From Lepidostoma basale (Eukaryota; Arthropoda; Insecta; Trichoptera; Lepidostomatidae), in assembly GCA_022606425.2 (NCBI GenBank), contig JAHDVF020000864.1, positions 682,001-746,000 on the forward strand: a DNA stretch of 64,000 nucleotides, written 5' to 3'. The position numbers were made by a program, and so were the translations under genes. The stretch's first letter is position 1. Each line of letters opens with the position of its first letter. The notes beneath the pieces are model-generated. The model made no database searches and was not told the origin of the DNA. It worked only from the letters and a program-made list of their open reading frames with translations. Of this stretch, positions 32,344 through 43,215 are shown piece by piece.

Positions 32344-33611
32344 TTAGGTCCTTACATATGAAATTGGCGTTTTGTATGGGAGGAACATAAAGTTGATTTT
32401 TTTTAATATAATATATTTATTTAATCAAATTATGTACCATTGCTACCTATGCACTTTTGCCATCTCATAGGTAGTTCATCGATCCCTTTACTAAAGAAAA
32501 CATTCGGACGGGAATCAATAAAATCTTTGAAGTCGGTTTGGACTGCCCCATCGGAGTTGAATTTTTTCCCTTGCAAGAAGTTATCCAAATTTCGAAAAAA
32601 ATAGTAATCTGTTGGGACAAGGTCCGGAGAGTACGGTGGATGTCTTAGACATTCCAATTGAAGCTCTTCTAATTTGGTAGCCGTCTGTTGTGCAGTGTGT
32701 GGTCTAGCGTTATCATGAAGCAGCAGTGGCCTAGAGCGATTAACCAGCCTCGGTTGTTTAGCAGCTAGCTTTTCCATCATGGTTTGCAGTTGCTGACAAT
32801 AGACATCTGCCGTAATCATCTGGCCAGATTTAAGAAAGCTGTAGTGAACGACACCAGCACTAGTCCACCAAACGTTCACAAGTAACTTTTTTAGAGTCAA
32901 TTTTCGCTTGGGGCATGGTTTGACTGGTTCGGCAGGGCTCAGCCATTGCGATGAGCGCTTCAGATTATCATACAGGATCCACTTTTTATCACAGGTAATG
33001 ATTCGATTCAAAATCCCTTCATTATTGTGCCAATCAACAACGCGCGTTTGTTGATTTGCTTCACTCAATTCGTGAGGTACCCACCTTTCAAGCTTTTTCA
33101 CCTTCCCAATTTGCTTCAAGTGGATTAAAACAGTTTTATCACTAACACCGCAGCCTGCAGCTAACTCGGACGTGGTTTGCAATGGATCCGCTTCCACAAT
33201 AGCCTTCAATTCTTCATTATCAACTATGGTCTCCGGCCGTCCACGGGGCTTGTTCTGCAGGTCGAAATTTCCAGAACGAAAACGTTGGAACCAAAAACGC
33301 ACTGTGTTTTCTTTTGCGGCACCGTCGCCATACACATCATTAATCCTTCGAGCCGTTTCTGCAGCACTGGTGCCACGGTGGAACTCGTACTCGTAAATAA
33401 CGCGATATTTCAAGTTTTCCATTTTGTAAACTAAGTGACGCAAAGAAAAAAAACAATTGAGGAAAAAACAAATGAATTATAATTTTCGAAACACAAATAC
33501 TTGAGTAAATAGCTGTATAAATTTGAATTTGGAATTTCTAACCAAAGAGAAGATATTTGAGATCAAAGTTGCCAGTACGGCAAAACGCCAATTTCATATG
33601 TAAGGATCTAA
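32344..33611 (-). mobile_element. mariner element, copy 1 (1268 bp)
   Basis: Terminal inverted repeats begin TTAGGTCCTTACATATG and continue AAATTGGCGTTTTG; the right end has one change (GGATCTAA). Target duplication TA on both sides (32342-32343, 33612-33613). The coding strand is minus. It is 18 bp shorter than copy 2, wholly explained by an in-frame deletion in the transposase. By eye there are about 27 substitutions or small changes between the two copies. Confidence 0.95.
32430..33422 (-). CDS. mariner transposase, damaged copy
   Basis: A 330-residue transposase of the DD34D mariner family; the start is set at MENLK, where mariner proteins usually begin, rather than at the in-frame ATG seven codons upstream. 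Visible parts: N-terminal helix-turn-helix region, an RGRP linker near residue 62, the WVPHEL motif, first catalytic Asp in ITCDKKW, second in LLHDNARPH, third in YSPDLVPTD, the last two separated by 34 residues. Best resemblance is to the Hsmar1/SETMAR (cecropia-type) transposase. Against copy 2 it has lost six residues (around CCVALLN), carries Glu-to-Lys next to the first Asp, and stops three residues early. Likely inactive although the frame is open. Confidence 0.9.
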   Translation of the reverse strand: MENLKYRVIYEYEFHRGTSAAETARRINDVYGDGAAKENTVRFWFQRFRSGNFDLQNKPRGRPETIVDNEELKAIVEADPLQTTSELAAGCGVSDKTVLIHLKQIGKVKKLERWVPHELSEANQQTRVVDWHNNEGILNRIITCDKKWILYDNLKRSSQWLSPAEPVKPCPKRKLTLKKLLVNVWWTSAGVVHYSFLKSGQMITADVYCQQLQTMMEKLAAKQPRLVNRSRPLLLHDNARPHTAQQTATKLEELQLECLRHPPYSPDLVPTDYYFFRNLDNFLQGKKFNSDGAVQTDFKDFIDSRPNVFFSKGIDELPMRWQKCIGSNGT

Positions 33612-33735
33612 TATTACTGTAACATAAAAAAATAAAAATACATTTGTGATACATAAAAGAAAGTTTTTTTAATTTAACCTTTTTAATGTTATAGTATCAT
33701 AGTGTTTCAGCCAAAATAATGGACTATGTATTGAT

Positions 33736-34265
33736 AAAAGTATATTAATTAGAAAAAAATTGGAAATTTTAGTTAACTGTTTTTACTTAAGAAAATTAGA
33801 AATATCATATTAAACACACTAAAATATACGAATTTTTGCTTTCCTTACTGGGCTTTTATTAAGGTAAGCCTTAAATGAAGTTCTTTCCTGTTTTTGTTTG
33901 CAATACCTACGTTACTTGTTTAGAGTGTGAAATATTTTTTTAATGAATTAAACCCAAATCTATTAAAACCAAATTGTGACGTTATAAATGATACTCACCA
34001 ATAACTTATCAAGCATTATTATATAATATATTAATTGTATATTATTATATATTACTATTTTTATTATATACTCGTATGTTGGCATAGCAAAATACGGATA
34101 GTATATATTCACAAAATACAACATTTTTTGTATTTTTTCAAATTCATTTGAAGTAAATTGTATGTAATTTAATAGTTTTATTAGACATTTAATATTACCA
34201 TTGTACAAAGCAAGTCACATTTTTAAATATTTAAATGTTTCCAGAAAATACATATTTCTTTAATA
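33736..34265. other. AT-rich spacer
   Basis: No gene recognised. TACTCGTA at 34069. Confidence 0.5.
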
Positions 34266-34269
34266 TTCA

Positions 34270-34388
34270 ATATTATTATCGAGTTTTGCGTAGATACCAT
34301 GATGAGAGGATGGACCTTGGAAGGATTCCCAAGACTGTGATGCACGAGACTCCTGGGGACCGCCAATCACCAAAGACGAAGAAAAAGT
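34270..34388 (+). pseudogene. LINE 3' tail, unplaced
   Basis: Reads 'RYHDERMDLGRIPKTVMHET' then 'PGDRQSPKTKKK', in the style of a LINE C-terminus and its gaagaaa tail. The tandem array starts in this tail. Confidence 0.4.
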
Positions 34389-34692
34389 TAGACGTCTTAT
34401 AAACATTAATAAAATAGATATCCTATCTAAACAGATCACACGATCTACAGAAACGAGAAGAAGTTAGACGTCTTATAAACATTAATAAAATAGATATCCT
34501 ATCTAAACAGATCACACGATCTACAGAAACGAGAAGAAGTTAGACGTCTTATAAACATTAATAAAATAGATATCCTATCTAAACAGATCACACGATCTAC
34601 AGAAACGAGAAGAAGTTAGACGTCTTATAAACATTAATAAAATAGATATCCTATCTAAACAGATCACACGATCTACAGAAACGAGAAGAAGT
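34387..34692. repeat. 76-bp tandem repeat, four units
   Basis: Unit starts gttagacgtc at 34387, 34463, 34539 and 34615, always 76 bp apart; the copies look identical. Contains 'agatatcctatctaaac' and 'gatcacacgatctacag'. Recent amplification at the end of a LINE tail. Confidence 0.95.
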
Positions 34693-34849
34693 TCTACTTT
34701 ATTTTTTAATCGACTATTTGTACACTTTTTATGGTGTTAAATAAATCTTTAATGAAATATTATTAACTCATAATCTCAAACTCAGTACAAAATATGTGCA
34801 AGTTCCTATAATTATTGTTTCCAAAGATACTTTTTGTACGGCTGGACGA

Positions 34850-34945
34850 AGAAGTTTTACTACCGAGCTCGGCGGAGGGATTAAGGGAGGTGCCCCCTAG
34901 CCCCGCGTTGGCGGCAACACAGATAAGCCCCGAGTAAAGGGCTTA
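34850..34945. other. short GC-rich island
   Basis: 'ctcggcggagggattaaggg' and 'gccccgcgttggcggcaac'. Unassigned. Confidence 0.3.
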
Positions 34946-35640
34946 GGCAATACTCTAGTACTAAATATAATTTACACGTATGATCCTTGTATGTAGAAAA
35001 ACTAAAGCACCCATAAAATGTTACAACAGATCACAAGTATATTTATAATCAAAGGGCTTGTTTTCTGTTATATTGTGTAATCTCACAGTAAACGAGTGAA
35101 TAGTTCTTTACAATCCTAGTGTTATTTACAATAATGCATAGTTTGATTAAATCATTGATGGCTGATTATTACAAATGTGCTTAGTGGTTTAAACATAAAT
35201 CAAAGAAAAAGATATAAAAACTGTCTATTGGAAAAAATCCAAGAAAACAGACCATGTATATTTTATTATAACATATAAAAACATAGATATATATTATACT
35301 TGAATGAATGGAAACGCACTTTGTATAATCACAACTTTTTTTTTAATTGCAGACATGCGTCGGTCCTTCGGGAAGTTCTTCTTCTGTGAAATCCTTCAGT
35401 AAAGGCAACTATTGAAGAAATAGATATACTCGTATACGATTGGGGAGTTCCAAATTTTACAATTGGTATATACTAATTCTTAAAAGAATTAAACTGATGA
35501 AATTGAAATTGTTTGATAACACAGTATAAAGTACACAAAATCGATTTGTTTATTATAAAAAAATAAATGTTGTTATTTGAAATTCCATGGTCAAATTCCA
35601 GTTTATTGTAAATAATGAAAATTAAAGATATTGCATATTA
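34946..35640. other. AT-rich spacer
   Basis: No gene recognised. TACTCGTA at 35427. Confidence 0.5.
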
Positions 35641-35644
35641 TTCG

Positions 35645-35745
35645 TATTAGTGAAATTCCACTTATGGTTATGGCTTTCACTGCCATCTCTTAGAAGATGG
35701 TAGCGAACTGCCGAAATCGATTGACGACAACCCTAAGTGAAATTT
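35645..35745 (+). ncRNA. hammerhead-like hairpin, family F
   Basis: TTAGAAGA, T, stem II GGTAG/CTGCC (five pairs, loop CGAA), GAAATCGATT. Well-paired stem II, but the 5' core (TAGAAGA) and the 3' half (GAAAT) both deviate from consensus. A facing half 'ggctttcactgccatctc' precedes it. Confidence 0.45.
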
Positions 35746-35804
35746 AACCAAATCCTTTTTTTTTAATTCTTTTAATTTTAAAAAGTATCAATTTTAATGT
35801 TTGT

Positions 35805-35875
35805 TTTAACCATGTTGACTGGTTTCGATAATTGTTGAATTTTCTTCTGTAAGATAAAAAGCACTATTCTTAACG
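35805..35875 (-). ncRNA. hammerhead-like motif, family F
   Basis: Minus strand: CAGAAGA, spacer, ATCGAAACCAGTC. GAAAC-CA-GTC is intact, the 5' core has the F-family CAGAAGA, and stem II is poor. Confidence 0.4.
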
Positions 35876-36221
35876 TATACACATTCTTTGAACATATTTA
35901 TACATAAACTTTTTAATTTTTTTTATCAAAATTTTAAATATCACACAAAAGTTACATTAAATAATGCTCTTCATATTAACTAAGGAAATTTATAAGAAAA
36001 AAGAAGTGATGGCAGAAGAAGAAAGTCATCGTTAAAAACCATTAAGAATGATTAAGTACAGCACAACATTCTTGCTTAGAACCTAATATAGCTATAATGA
36101 GGTCCAACAAGAGGAAAAATAAGTATACGAGTACATATCAAAAATTATTGGAGAAGTGAAGATACCTTAAAACACATGTAAAGATTTTATGTTTACAATA
36201 TAAATAAAACATCAAGAACAA

Positions 36222-36450
36222 GTCATCACGCCGTTTCCCCGAAAGGGTAGGCAAAGAGGATGGACCGCCATACTACTCCGACCTGACCTTCCATCGTCCA
36301 CATTCATAAAACGAGTCATACCCGTAAATCGATTCTTCCGATTTGTTAAATGGCCGACCTTTAAATTTTGATTATTTTGATCGTGCCATGTTTTCTCCGG
36401 TCTTCCTCAACTCCGCAATCAATTCACATCGTTGACATATACTTTCTCAA
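36222..36450 (-). pseudogene. LINE-D tail
   Basis: 'tcatcacgccgtttccccga' and 'aagggtaggcaaagagg' give the minus-strand 3' end; the sense strand then continues through a decayed copy of the ORF to a VYVNDVN-like region near 36,440. Confidence 0.65.
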
Positions 36451-36480
36451 CATAAATTCAAAAAGTATTTATAAAATATT

Positions 36481-36915
36481 TTTAAGGATTAATTGTATCT
36501 CAATAGAGACGAAGATGTAATTTTTTTGCAGAATATGGTAGTCGAAACGTTTACAGGACTTATGACCTGTCATTGGTTGGGTTAAGCGATCACTTTATGT
36601 TAACAACATTCCCCATTCCGCCCTTCTCACGACCAAAACGTCTGACAAATTTTTTGGAACTTGTATATATGCTACTATGTTAAAACACTTCGCAGTTTTT
36701 AGGTCAATCTACACTAGCGTCCTCTATTAAGATTATTTGTAAGCATAATGAAGAAAAATCTTTATTAATGCAACGTGAAAGGCTTACGACTACCATATTC
36801 TGTTTCCAAAAAAAAAATTAACATCTTCGTCTCTATTGAGATACAATCAATCCTTAAAAATGATTAACCCGCAATGGGTAAAATTCAATATTTGTCTACA
36901 TGTATTTGTATACAT
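36481..36915. mobile_element. TIR element H, copy 1
   Basis: Inverted termini: 'aaggattaattgtatctcaa' at the left and its complement near 36,865, including gagacgaagat. Beyond the right one the terminus continues with 'gattaacccgcaatgggtaa' and 'gtctacatgtatttgtatac', also found outside the left TIR of copy 2, so the true TIR is about 100 bp. No transposase; a non-autonomous DNA transposon. Confidence 0.75.
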
Positions 36916-37014
36916 TCAAAAACAAACTGGATAAAGTATAATATTTAAATTAAAAGCATGAATATAGTGCTGTAAGCATGACGTGAAGTTCCAAGATTAA
37001 TATTTTGTGCAGAT

Positions 37015-37215
37015 GTAATAAAATGGCGACTTTCAAGTTCGCTTTCAGGCGGCCTACCTTCGGGCGGGAATGGCGGCCATTATGTCGGCGCCTTCCCTCG
37101 CCTCCCGCCCAAGTCTCCCCACATCCTTCCCGCCTTTCTGCCCGCCCTGCCCCCGCCCCCGGTCTACCCGCGCCCGGCCTCACGCCAACGGAGATTTCTT
37201 CCCGCATCAAATATA
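37015..37215. other. GC-rich island
   Basis: C-rich run with many CCCGCC elements after 'ggcgactttcaagttcgctt'. Open frames of 72 and 86 codons on both strands are proline/arginine or glycine/arginine low complexity and are not taken as coding. Confidence 0.4.
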
Positions 37216-37484
37216 CATCGTAATGGTCTCTTAAGTTTTAACGGCCGAACTTAAAGCTAAACAATGCCAAAGTGCAGCGAACATTGTCTGGCCCTGAGAT
37301 TTAAATCTTCGGAAGTTTGGCGCAAACAAAGTTACTCGCGACTCCAGCAAAATTAAGTTTTCTGTATTATTATTTTAAATCAATATCAAATTTATGTTGT
37401 AACTTGCGATTATGGGCAGTTTTGTTCATATTTGAATCAAAGTCATTACTTCTAATATTAAACAATTTCGTATAATACATATAA

Positions 37485-37595
37485 CTAACTAAACATCACA
37501 CCGTCTCCCCGAACTAGTGGGCAGAAAGAATGGACAGCCACACTGTTCTTTCCCGACAAACATCGTGTCATGCGCGCATAAATTTCTCCAGAAAA
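37485..37595 (-). pseudogene. LINE-D 3' end
   Basis: 'taactaactaaacatcacac' then 'cgtctccccgaactagtggg' is the D terminus, about 110 bp. Confidence 0.6.
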
Positions 37596-37599
37596 ATGT

Positions 37600-37750
37600 A
37601 CTATTAATTATAATTAATATGAATGACATATTTCGTCTGTCTAAGGTATTCCATTCATATGTAGTTGATAATACCTTAGAAAGGCGAAATATGTCATTCT
37701 CTCAAATACATAAACTACAATTATTTTTCATATGTTGTTACGTCATTAAA
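37600..37750. mobile_element. fold-back family A
   Basis: 'gacatatttcgtctgtctaa' faces 'gataataccttagaaaggcg', then AAATATGTCATTC, so the GTC cleavage triplet of the hammerhead layout is kept here. The 5' core is TTGATAA. Confidence 0.7.
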
Positions 37751-37819
37751 ACATAATAATAATGGAAAATTATTACAATTTGTAAAAGCTCTTTGTAAAC
37801 ATTGAAAAAATAATATTTT

Positions 37820-37910
37820 AAATAAATGGTTAATTTTATCTCGCTTATTATTATTGTGCCGACCGGTTTCAACAGTTTACTACTATCTTCTGGGGACTCG
37901 AAAATTACAT
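37820..37910 (-). ncRNA. hammerhead-like motif, family F
   Basis: Minus strand: CAGAAGATAGTAGTAAAC, TGTTGAAACCGGTCGG. GAAAC-CG-GTC is intact; the 5' core is CAGAAGA. Stem I would be CC/GG at best. Confidence 0.45.
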
Positions 37911-38009
37911 TAAATTTATTTCACATATTATATTATATTTAGCAATGTTACCATAGTCAATTACGGTACTTAAAATAATATTTAAATATCAGGTAGGTTT
38001 TCAATAGCT

Positions 38010-38115
38010 CTCTAATTCAACGAGCTCCGGTAATCAATTTCAACCCCTACAAACTCCCCCGCGCCCCCCTTCCCCTTCCCAACGTATACATTGTGAGCTT
38101 GAAAAGATCCCCTCG
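38010..38115. other. C-rich island
   Basis: 'ccccgcgccccccttcccct' and 'gatcccctcgagggggac'. Unassigned. Confidence 0.3.
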
Positions 38116-38594
38116 AGGGGGACGAGTAATCAAACGCTAATACGCCAAAATACAAATGCTTTATACAAAAAATCAAATAGATCCACCAGGCCTTTGTGCT
38201 CCCGGTCATTAATGTAAAAGCGACAATAGAAGCATGAAGAATTCACCAGGATTTTTAAACGACAGAACGTACTAGGATATTCATGTTTACTGCAGTTTGA
38301 TTCTATATATACCCAAAAAAATATGTATATGTAAATAGATGTAACGTACAATACACAAGTAGAGTAAAATGTGTCTAATTAGAACTCACAAGGAACCTTT
38401 TAATTTCTATCCGTTGTGTCAATCGAAGGTCTACAGTTCTCAGTGTCTATTTATTGATGATTGTGGATAACGAGAGCTTTTCTCCAATATACGGATCAGA
38501 GTCTTACGCGTTCTTTCTATAACAGTGACTCTCCAAGCTGTGCTTTTACGGAATAAATAATAAATAGGAATTAATAAATGCCTAATTAATATCA

Positions 38595-38855
38595 TGCTTT
38601 CTTGGGGTCATGTTTATTCACAGTTAAATGATCCGACAGATTTCAGATCTAAATTGAAAATCCATCTTTTTCATATTTCATACCCAAGTTAAACATTTAT
38701 ACTTTGTTCTACTATACTTTTAAACCGATCGCTTTTTAAGCGGTCACATTTAGATTTTTAGATTTAAAACACGTCTTAATGCGCCCTTGAGGTGATTACA
38801 TCACAAAAACGGCGCTTTAAAAGTAAGCATATTATTATTATTATTATTATTATTA
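38595..38855 (+). pseudogene. CR1-like LINE 3' end
   Basis: Translates as 'NDPTDFRSKLKIHLFHISYP' followed by a stop, the typical last segment of CR1/jockey-type ORF2. The 3' untranslated part 'atgcgcccttgaggtgatta' and 'aaacggcgctttaaaag' ends in (ATT)n at 38,831-38,855. A second copy of the 3' end lies at 49.8 kb. Confidence 0.65.
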
Positions 38856-39159
38856 AAAAATCAACAATAAGGATATCAAACCACAATTTATTTATTGTTG
38901 AACGTAAATTTGTTATATTTTTGCTTTATTTGCATGATTTCATTATGTTTCATTTTTAATCTTGGATTCTATTCAATAAGCTTCACATCAACTCACAACT
39001 TCACACTTCAATGAACTGCATAGTCAACAAGCGGAAAGGAGAAAAAATAAACGCTGAACAACTATTAGCATTGTTTCGTGTAAAATATTTATTATTTATT
39101 TCCTTACGCTGGTTTTACTTCGTTATAAGTTCACCATAAACATCTATAATATTATTTAT

Positions 39160-39365
39160 ACAAATGAAAACGTCTATTTTCTAGAAGTTGTATTATATTT
39201 TATGCGAATCACATGTTTCGCCTGTCTAAGTAATTAAGGCGAAACATCTCATTCACATAAAATGTAATAAATCTTCGAAAAAACAGATATTTTCATTCGT
39301 ATTCATTATTTAATACCGAGTTTAACATCATTGTTCAAGAAATAATAAATACCTACTATAATATC
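39160..39365. mobile_element. fold-back family A, loop-deleted
   Basis: 'cacatgtttcgcctgtctaa' is joined after a few bases to 'aaggcgaaacatctcattc', so the centre of the hairpin, including the 5' core halves, is missing. The tail 'catcattgttcaagaaataa' is kept. Confidence 0.7.
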
Positions 39366-40065
39366 GTTTATACGAGTAATACCATATAAGGTTTAAAATG
39401 TATTTAATTATATATTTTTAACCACACTGTGTAGTTTATGGTAACTTATATTTCGTACTCTAATCTAATGAATATTTACAATACTCCGTTAAGACATTAA
39501 ATATCTTATACATTTATATAAAATTCAAGAATAAAAGGAATCGTTATCAATCGCTGATAAAGGTATGTTTAAGTAAAATCATAGTTTTACTTTATTTTTA
39601 TTATAATTATGGTAGAATAAACTGATCTATCAATAATGTAATTTATTGATTAAGGCAATAAACATATTGAATATCGACACAATGAAAATACGTTTCATAA
39701 ATATTTTTTTCTTCTGATTTCGATGTATAATAATTTGAACACAGGTCGTTTATAGTTAGTAAAAATCTGGAGTTGTTCTCCTTAAAAAGTGTTAGAAAGA
39801 TGATTAATTTGATTAATTTTTATTTATTATGTATACAGTAATACAATTATTTTTGAAAAACTTTGCAATAAATTGTATTTTCAAAACATTTCATTTGCTT
39901 GAAAAAAATTTAGTCAATGTTGTTCAAATGTGAGTCCATAATACAAAGTGATGATGAATATAGAAGAAATATTATTAACTTATTTATAGAATATAAAGTG
40001 CGTATAACGAATGTGGAACAATAATATAAAATGAATGTGATGAAACCTTAGGATATTAGAACCTT
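39366..40065. other. AT-rich spacer
   Basis: No gene recognised; one TACGAGTA at 39371. Confidence 0.5.
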
Positions 40066-40320
40066 CTAATTACGCCACGCGGGATAAATAATTCCACACG
40101 AATTCTGTGGAGCCGGGAAGGATCTCCGGTGAATACCCTCCAATGAGCGCCCTTAATCCAACATTGTGATTGATTAAAAAACGAGGGGCGCGGGGAAACC
40201 GGCTGGAGGGTGCGATGTGCCCGGCTATGCGGCCTACCCTTAGCTCCCCGCTGCACGGGCTGCCCTACTGCCTGCTGAATAATGATATCCGTAAGACGAA
40301 GTCAGGTTAATCTTAGCGTA
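40066..40320. other. complex GC-rich island
   Basis: 'cgggaaggatctccggtgaa', 'aaacgaggggcgcggggaaa' and 'ctacccttagctccccgctg'. No repeat match; 66-codon minus frame not recognised. Candidate conserved non-coding element. Confidence 0.4.
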
Positions 40321-41275
40321 GGTAAAAGATTTTCTTGAATGTGAATCTCAGAGCGCAGCCACATAACATACATACATACATAATTATACGTATGTACGTA
40401 TTATATTTAACCCTAGACATTTATCGTTTGGGTTTTATATTGGATACTCGTATAAGTGGAATGAAACTTAATATGGTATGGTGAAATTATGAAACTAGCA
40501 AAAGACTTCTACTTACTTATTGACGATGATACAATAAAACTATTTAATGTATTTTTTAATTCATTTTTTTTATAATACGTGTTTCGATTCTAGCCATTCA
40601 TAATGCTTTAGCCAAATAACATAATTTAATTAATTATATAAAATACATTAAAATAATTGGTTTCCCCCAAAGTCAATGCGTTCCAAGTTAATACTACGAG
40701 TCACACCCTAACCTCGTTATGTACTAGAGACTACTACGGTGGAACAAAACAGCGCCTGTATATTGTATTACTGGATAAACGCTTTGGTGGAAATAATCCA
40801 TTTACGATTGACACAAACAGGTTAATCGTTTACTGAACGGTCGAGTAACTTTCAAAAGAGAGTGGGGTTTAATTTTTGTTCGTAAGAACAAGCACATTCA
40901 TCATTTTGAAAGGGTTTTAATTGTATACTACAAACAAGTGTTTGATGAAAGCTTGATCCAAAATACATTTTTAAACATGACAATAATTTGAGTAAATCAC
41001 TCTCCGAATTTTTTGCGTATTTTTATCCGTACAAATAATTACATACCATCTGAAAAGAATCCTTACGCACCTGTTTACCTTTTAAATCATAACTCATGCA
41101 TTGTGATTTCACCGCACTTCTGCATCACAGATAGAAATATGAAAGACAAACAATAAGAGCTGCATGTAATACTGGGGTGCATTTTTTAATATAGAGAGAA
41201 AGATTCTCAAAGTTGTGCTCAAAACTTCGATTAAATGAAAAAGTAAAATGTCACAGAAGAAAAAATTGGCTGTAA
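40321..41275. other. AT-rich spacer
   Basis: Contains a short (CATA)n run near 40365-40382 and TACTCGTA at 40445. No gene recognised. Confidence 0.5.
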
Positions 41276-41279
41276 CGAA

Positions 41280-41560
41280 CTAATAAACCATCACGCTGTT
41301 TCCTTGGAGGAGTAGGCAGAGAAGATAGACTGTCACACTGCTCTATCCTGACATACCTCTCGAGATTTCTCTATATTCATACATATGATGTATGAATATA
41401 GAGAAATCTCGAGAGACATGCACGCGATTTTTTCGACTACGAGTGTGCCAGCCTTTAAGTAATCGATAAATTTGGTCATGCCATGTTTTCTTCGACAGTC
41501 ATCGCTTCTATTTCCATTCACACTGCTTGTATACAATTATTTAACCCTTATTCTCGCATC
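41280..41560 (-). pseudogene. LINE-D tail with internal palindrome
   Basis: Minus strand encodes 'MYTSSVNGNRS' and 'KIACMSLE', with 'SREVCQDRAV' near the end. A 59-bp near-local inverted duplication (41,357-41,415) interrupts the reading at the ACMS block, where other copies read ACMSRYVNVEEARE. Confidence 0.7.
41357..41415. repeat. perfect palindrome, 28-bp arms
   Basis: Arms 41,357-41,384 and 41,388-41,415 are exact complements with a three-base loop. It lies inside the LINE-D copy and both arms derive from the LINE sequence. Confidence 0.97.
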
Positions 41561-41584
41561 CATTCGTCTCGAACTAAATAGTTT

Positions 41585-42125
41585 TAAACCCTTCGGTACT
41601 GATCTTCTCCGAGTGCCATGTCAGGTCCCCCACGTTGGCTATCACCCTGGCGTGGGCCTCTCTGTCTTGTGCCAGATGGAACAACTCCTCCACCCCCGAT
41701 CTCCAGTCCATTCCTTGATATTCTCGAGCCAGGACATCTGGGGTCTTCCCACACCACGCCTACCCTCGATCTTCCCATTTATGATGAGGTGCAGTAGATC
41801 GTATTTCTCGTTGCGGAAAATGTGTCCCAAATATGCCATATTTCCAGACTTCACATCAGAAAACAATTCTCTTCCTACTCTGGCTGTATGTTGCATCTCA
41901 TTGTTAGTGACCATATCAGTCCATGAGATCCGCAACATTCAAGTGGAGCCGCATTTCAAGTGCTTCTATACGGTTTATTGTGTTAACTTTGAGGGTCCAG
42001 ATCTCAACTCCGTATAGTAATATGTACCAAATATAACGTTTGACCATCGTCTGTCTCAATTTTAAGCTGATGTTGTCATTGCAGAAGAATGGTCTCATAT
42101 TGAATTTGCACCTCACTTCTTTTAC
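41585..42125 (-). pseudogene. LINE-K ORF2 C-terminus, frameshifted
   Basis: Longest LINE fragment here. Order on the minus strand: 'KRYIWYILLYGVEIWTLKVN' and 'RIEALEMR', frameshift near 41,935, 'MLRISWTDMVTNNEM', 'MAYLGHIFRNEKYDLLHLII', 'NGKIEGRRGVGRPQMSW' and 'LENIKEWTG'. The palm domain is missing. Confidence 0.8.
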
Positions 42126-42599
42126 AGTACTGATAAAAATACTCGTATAAATATTAGTTCTTACTTAACAAGTTGTTACAGGTAGTAGCTGTTACTATTA
42201 TATAATAAATTAATGTGTTTTAAGTGCTCCCAAGAAATTTAGTAAATATGTCAATTTATTAATGTGATTTAAGATTTCATTTGAAGTGCAATTAAGGGAT
42301 TTCAATCTATGTATTGATTGACACTCCAGTTTATTTGTGAACGGTTGTAAAAACCGTACTTAAACTGTGTAATTACTTAATATTTCTTTAATAATCATGA
42401 GTTTTCTTTTCATACTTTCAACTCGCAAACGCGATAATATAATGCAATTATAAGTAAACATCTTGTTCTGCGATGAATCTGAATTCGTAAGCACTCGCCA
42501 TATTTACCGTCTGACAAAGAACTAAGCAAACCATTGTAAACCGTAAAGCCAACATATTTTAGACAATCCATTGATTTCGCAGAAACACTATTAAGCTTC

Positions 42600-42840
42600 A
42601 ACATTATTAACTGTTTAATTTGGAACACTGTTATTATACCACAATTTGTTTATTTAAATTGTATGAAATTGTCGCGACAGCTGTTTCGGCAATTGTTTGT
42701 AACACCTGATATTGTAAACAATGGTTAGAGAAACAGCTGTCACTACAATTTTATAGAATTTAAATAATTAAATTGTGATATCATAACAGTGTCCCAAATT
42801 AAACAATTAATAATACGAAGAGGAATGGATTTAAACTAGA
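42600..42840. mobile_element. fold-back family C
   Basis: Left half 'gtcgcgacagctgtttcggc', right half 'aacacctgatattgtaaaca' to 'gagaaacagctgtcac'. The right core is CTGATAT, the left has lost its 5' core. The tail 'caaattaaacaattaataat' is kept. Confidence 0.7.
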
Positions 42841-43054
42841 CTTGAATGTAAATGACATAATGTGTAATCACAAAATAAATATAAAATAAGGAATACTCAT
42901 TTGTGTTTATATACTATAATATAAATATTGTAGTTAAAACATTATCGTTGTTATTTTTATGAGAAAATTAAAAAAATAAGTGAATAAAATTAAAATGTAT
43001 GATAGAGAAGTTTAATGGATCTTGTTTTAATAATAATAAGTTAAATATTGCTTC

Positions 43055-43215
43055 GGTGGGGCTTCTTGGTTCGCCGTATGCCCACAAGCCGCAAGCCCAG
43101 CCCACTGTAAAATGTATGCCAGTCGGTAGCTCATATAATACAGGTTCGGTACCACTATTCCCGCGGGCCCCTGAGACCCCGGCCCCCCAGCCGGGCCCCC
43201 GCAGTGTAAACAAGC
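43055..43215. other. GC-rich island
   Basis: 'cacaagccgcaagcccagcc' and 'cgcgggcccctgagaccccg'. Open on both strands over 81 codons, but both products are low complexity; not called. Confidence 0.35.

Larger units (their letters stand above)
32236..33735. mobile_element. family C-like fold-back split by mariner
   Basis: Left arm 'ctgttaaattaaaaaatc' and 'ttttatgtatcacaa' (32,236-32,341) pairs with 'ttgtgatacataaaagaaag' and 'tttaatttaacc' (33,640-33,685), and the C tail 'agtatcatagtgtttcagcc' follows at 33,694. Mariner copy 1 lies exactly between the arms, so it inserted into the loop. Confidence 0.65.

Noticed and set aside
33172..33434. Plus-strand frames over mariner
   Set aside because: Antisense shadows of the transposase; the same frames occur in copy 2 for the same reason.
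34387..34692. CRISPR-like regular repeats
   Set aside because: Units are directly tandem with no spacers, and the sequence is animal.
36950..37223. Open frames on both strands with Gly/Arg/Pro-rich products
   Set aside because: Expected in C-rich low-complexity DNA; antisense pairs cannot both be real and neither is recognised.
41472..42017. 181-codon plus-strand frame
   Set aside because: Antisense of the LINE-K fragment, whose minus-strand translation carries the recognisable motifs.
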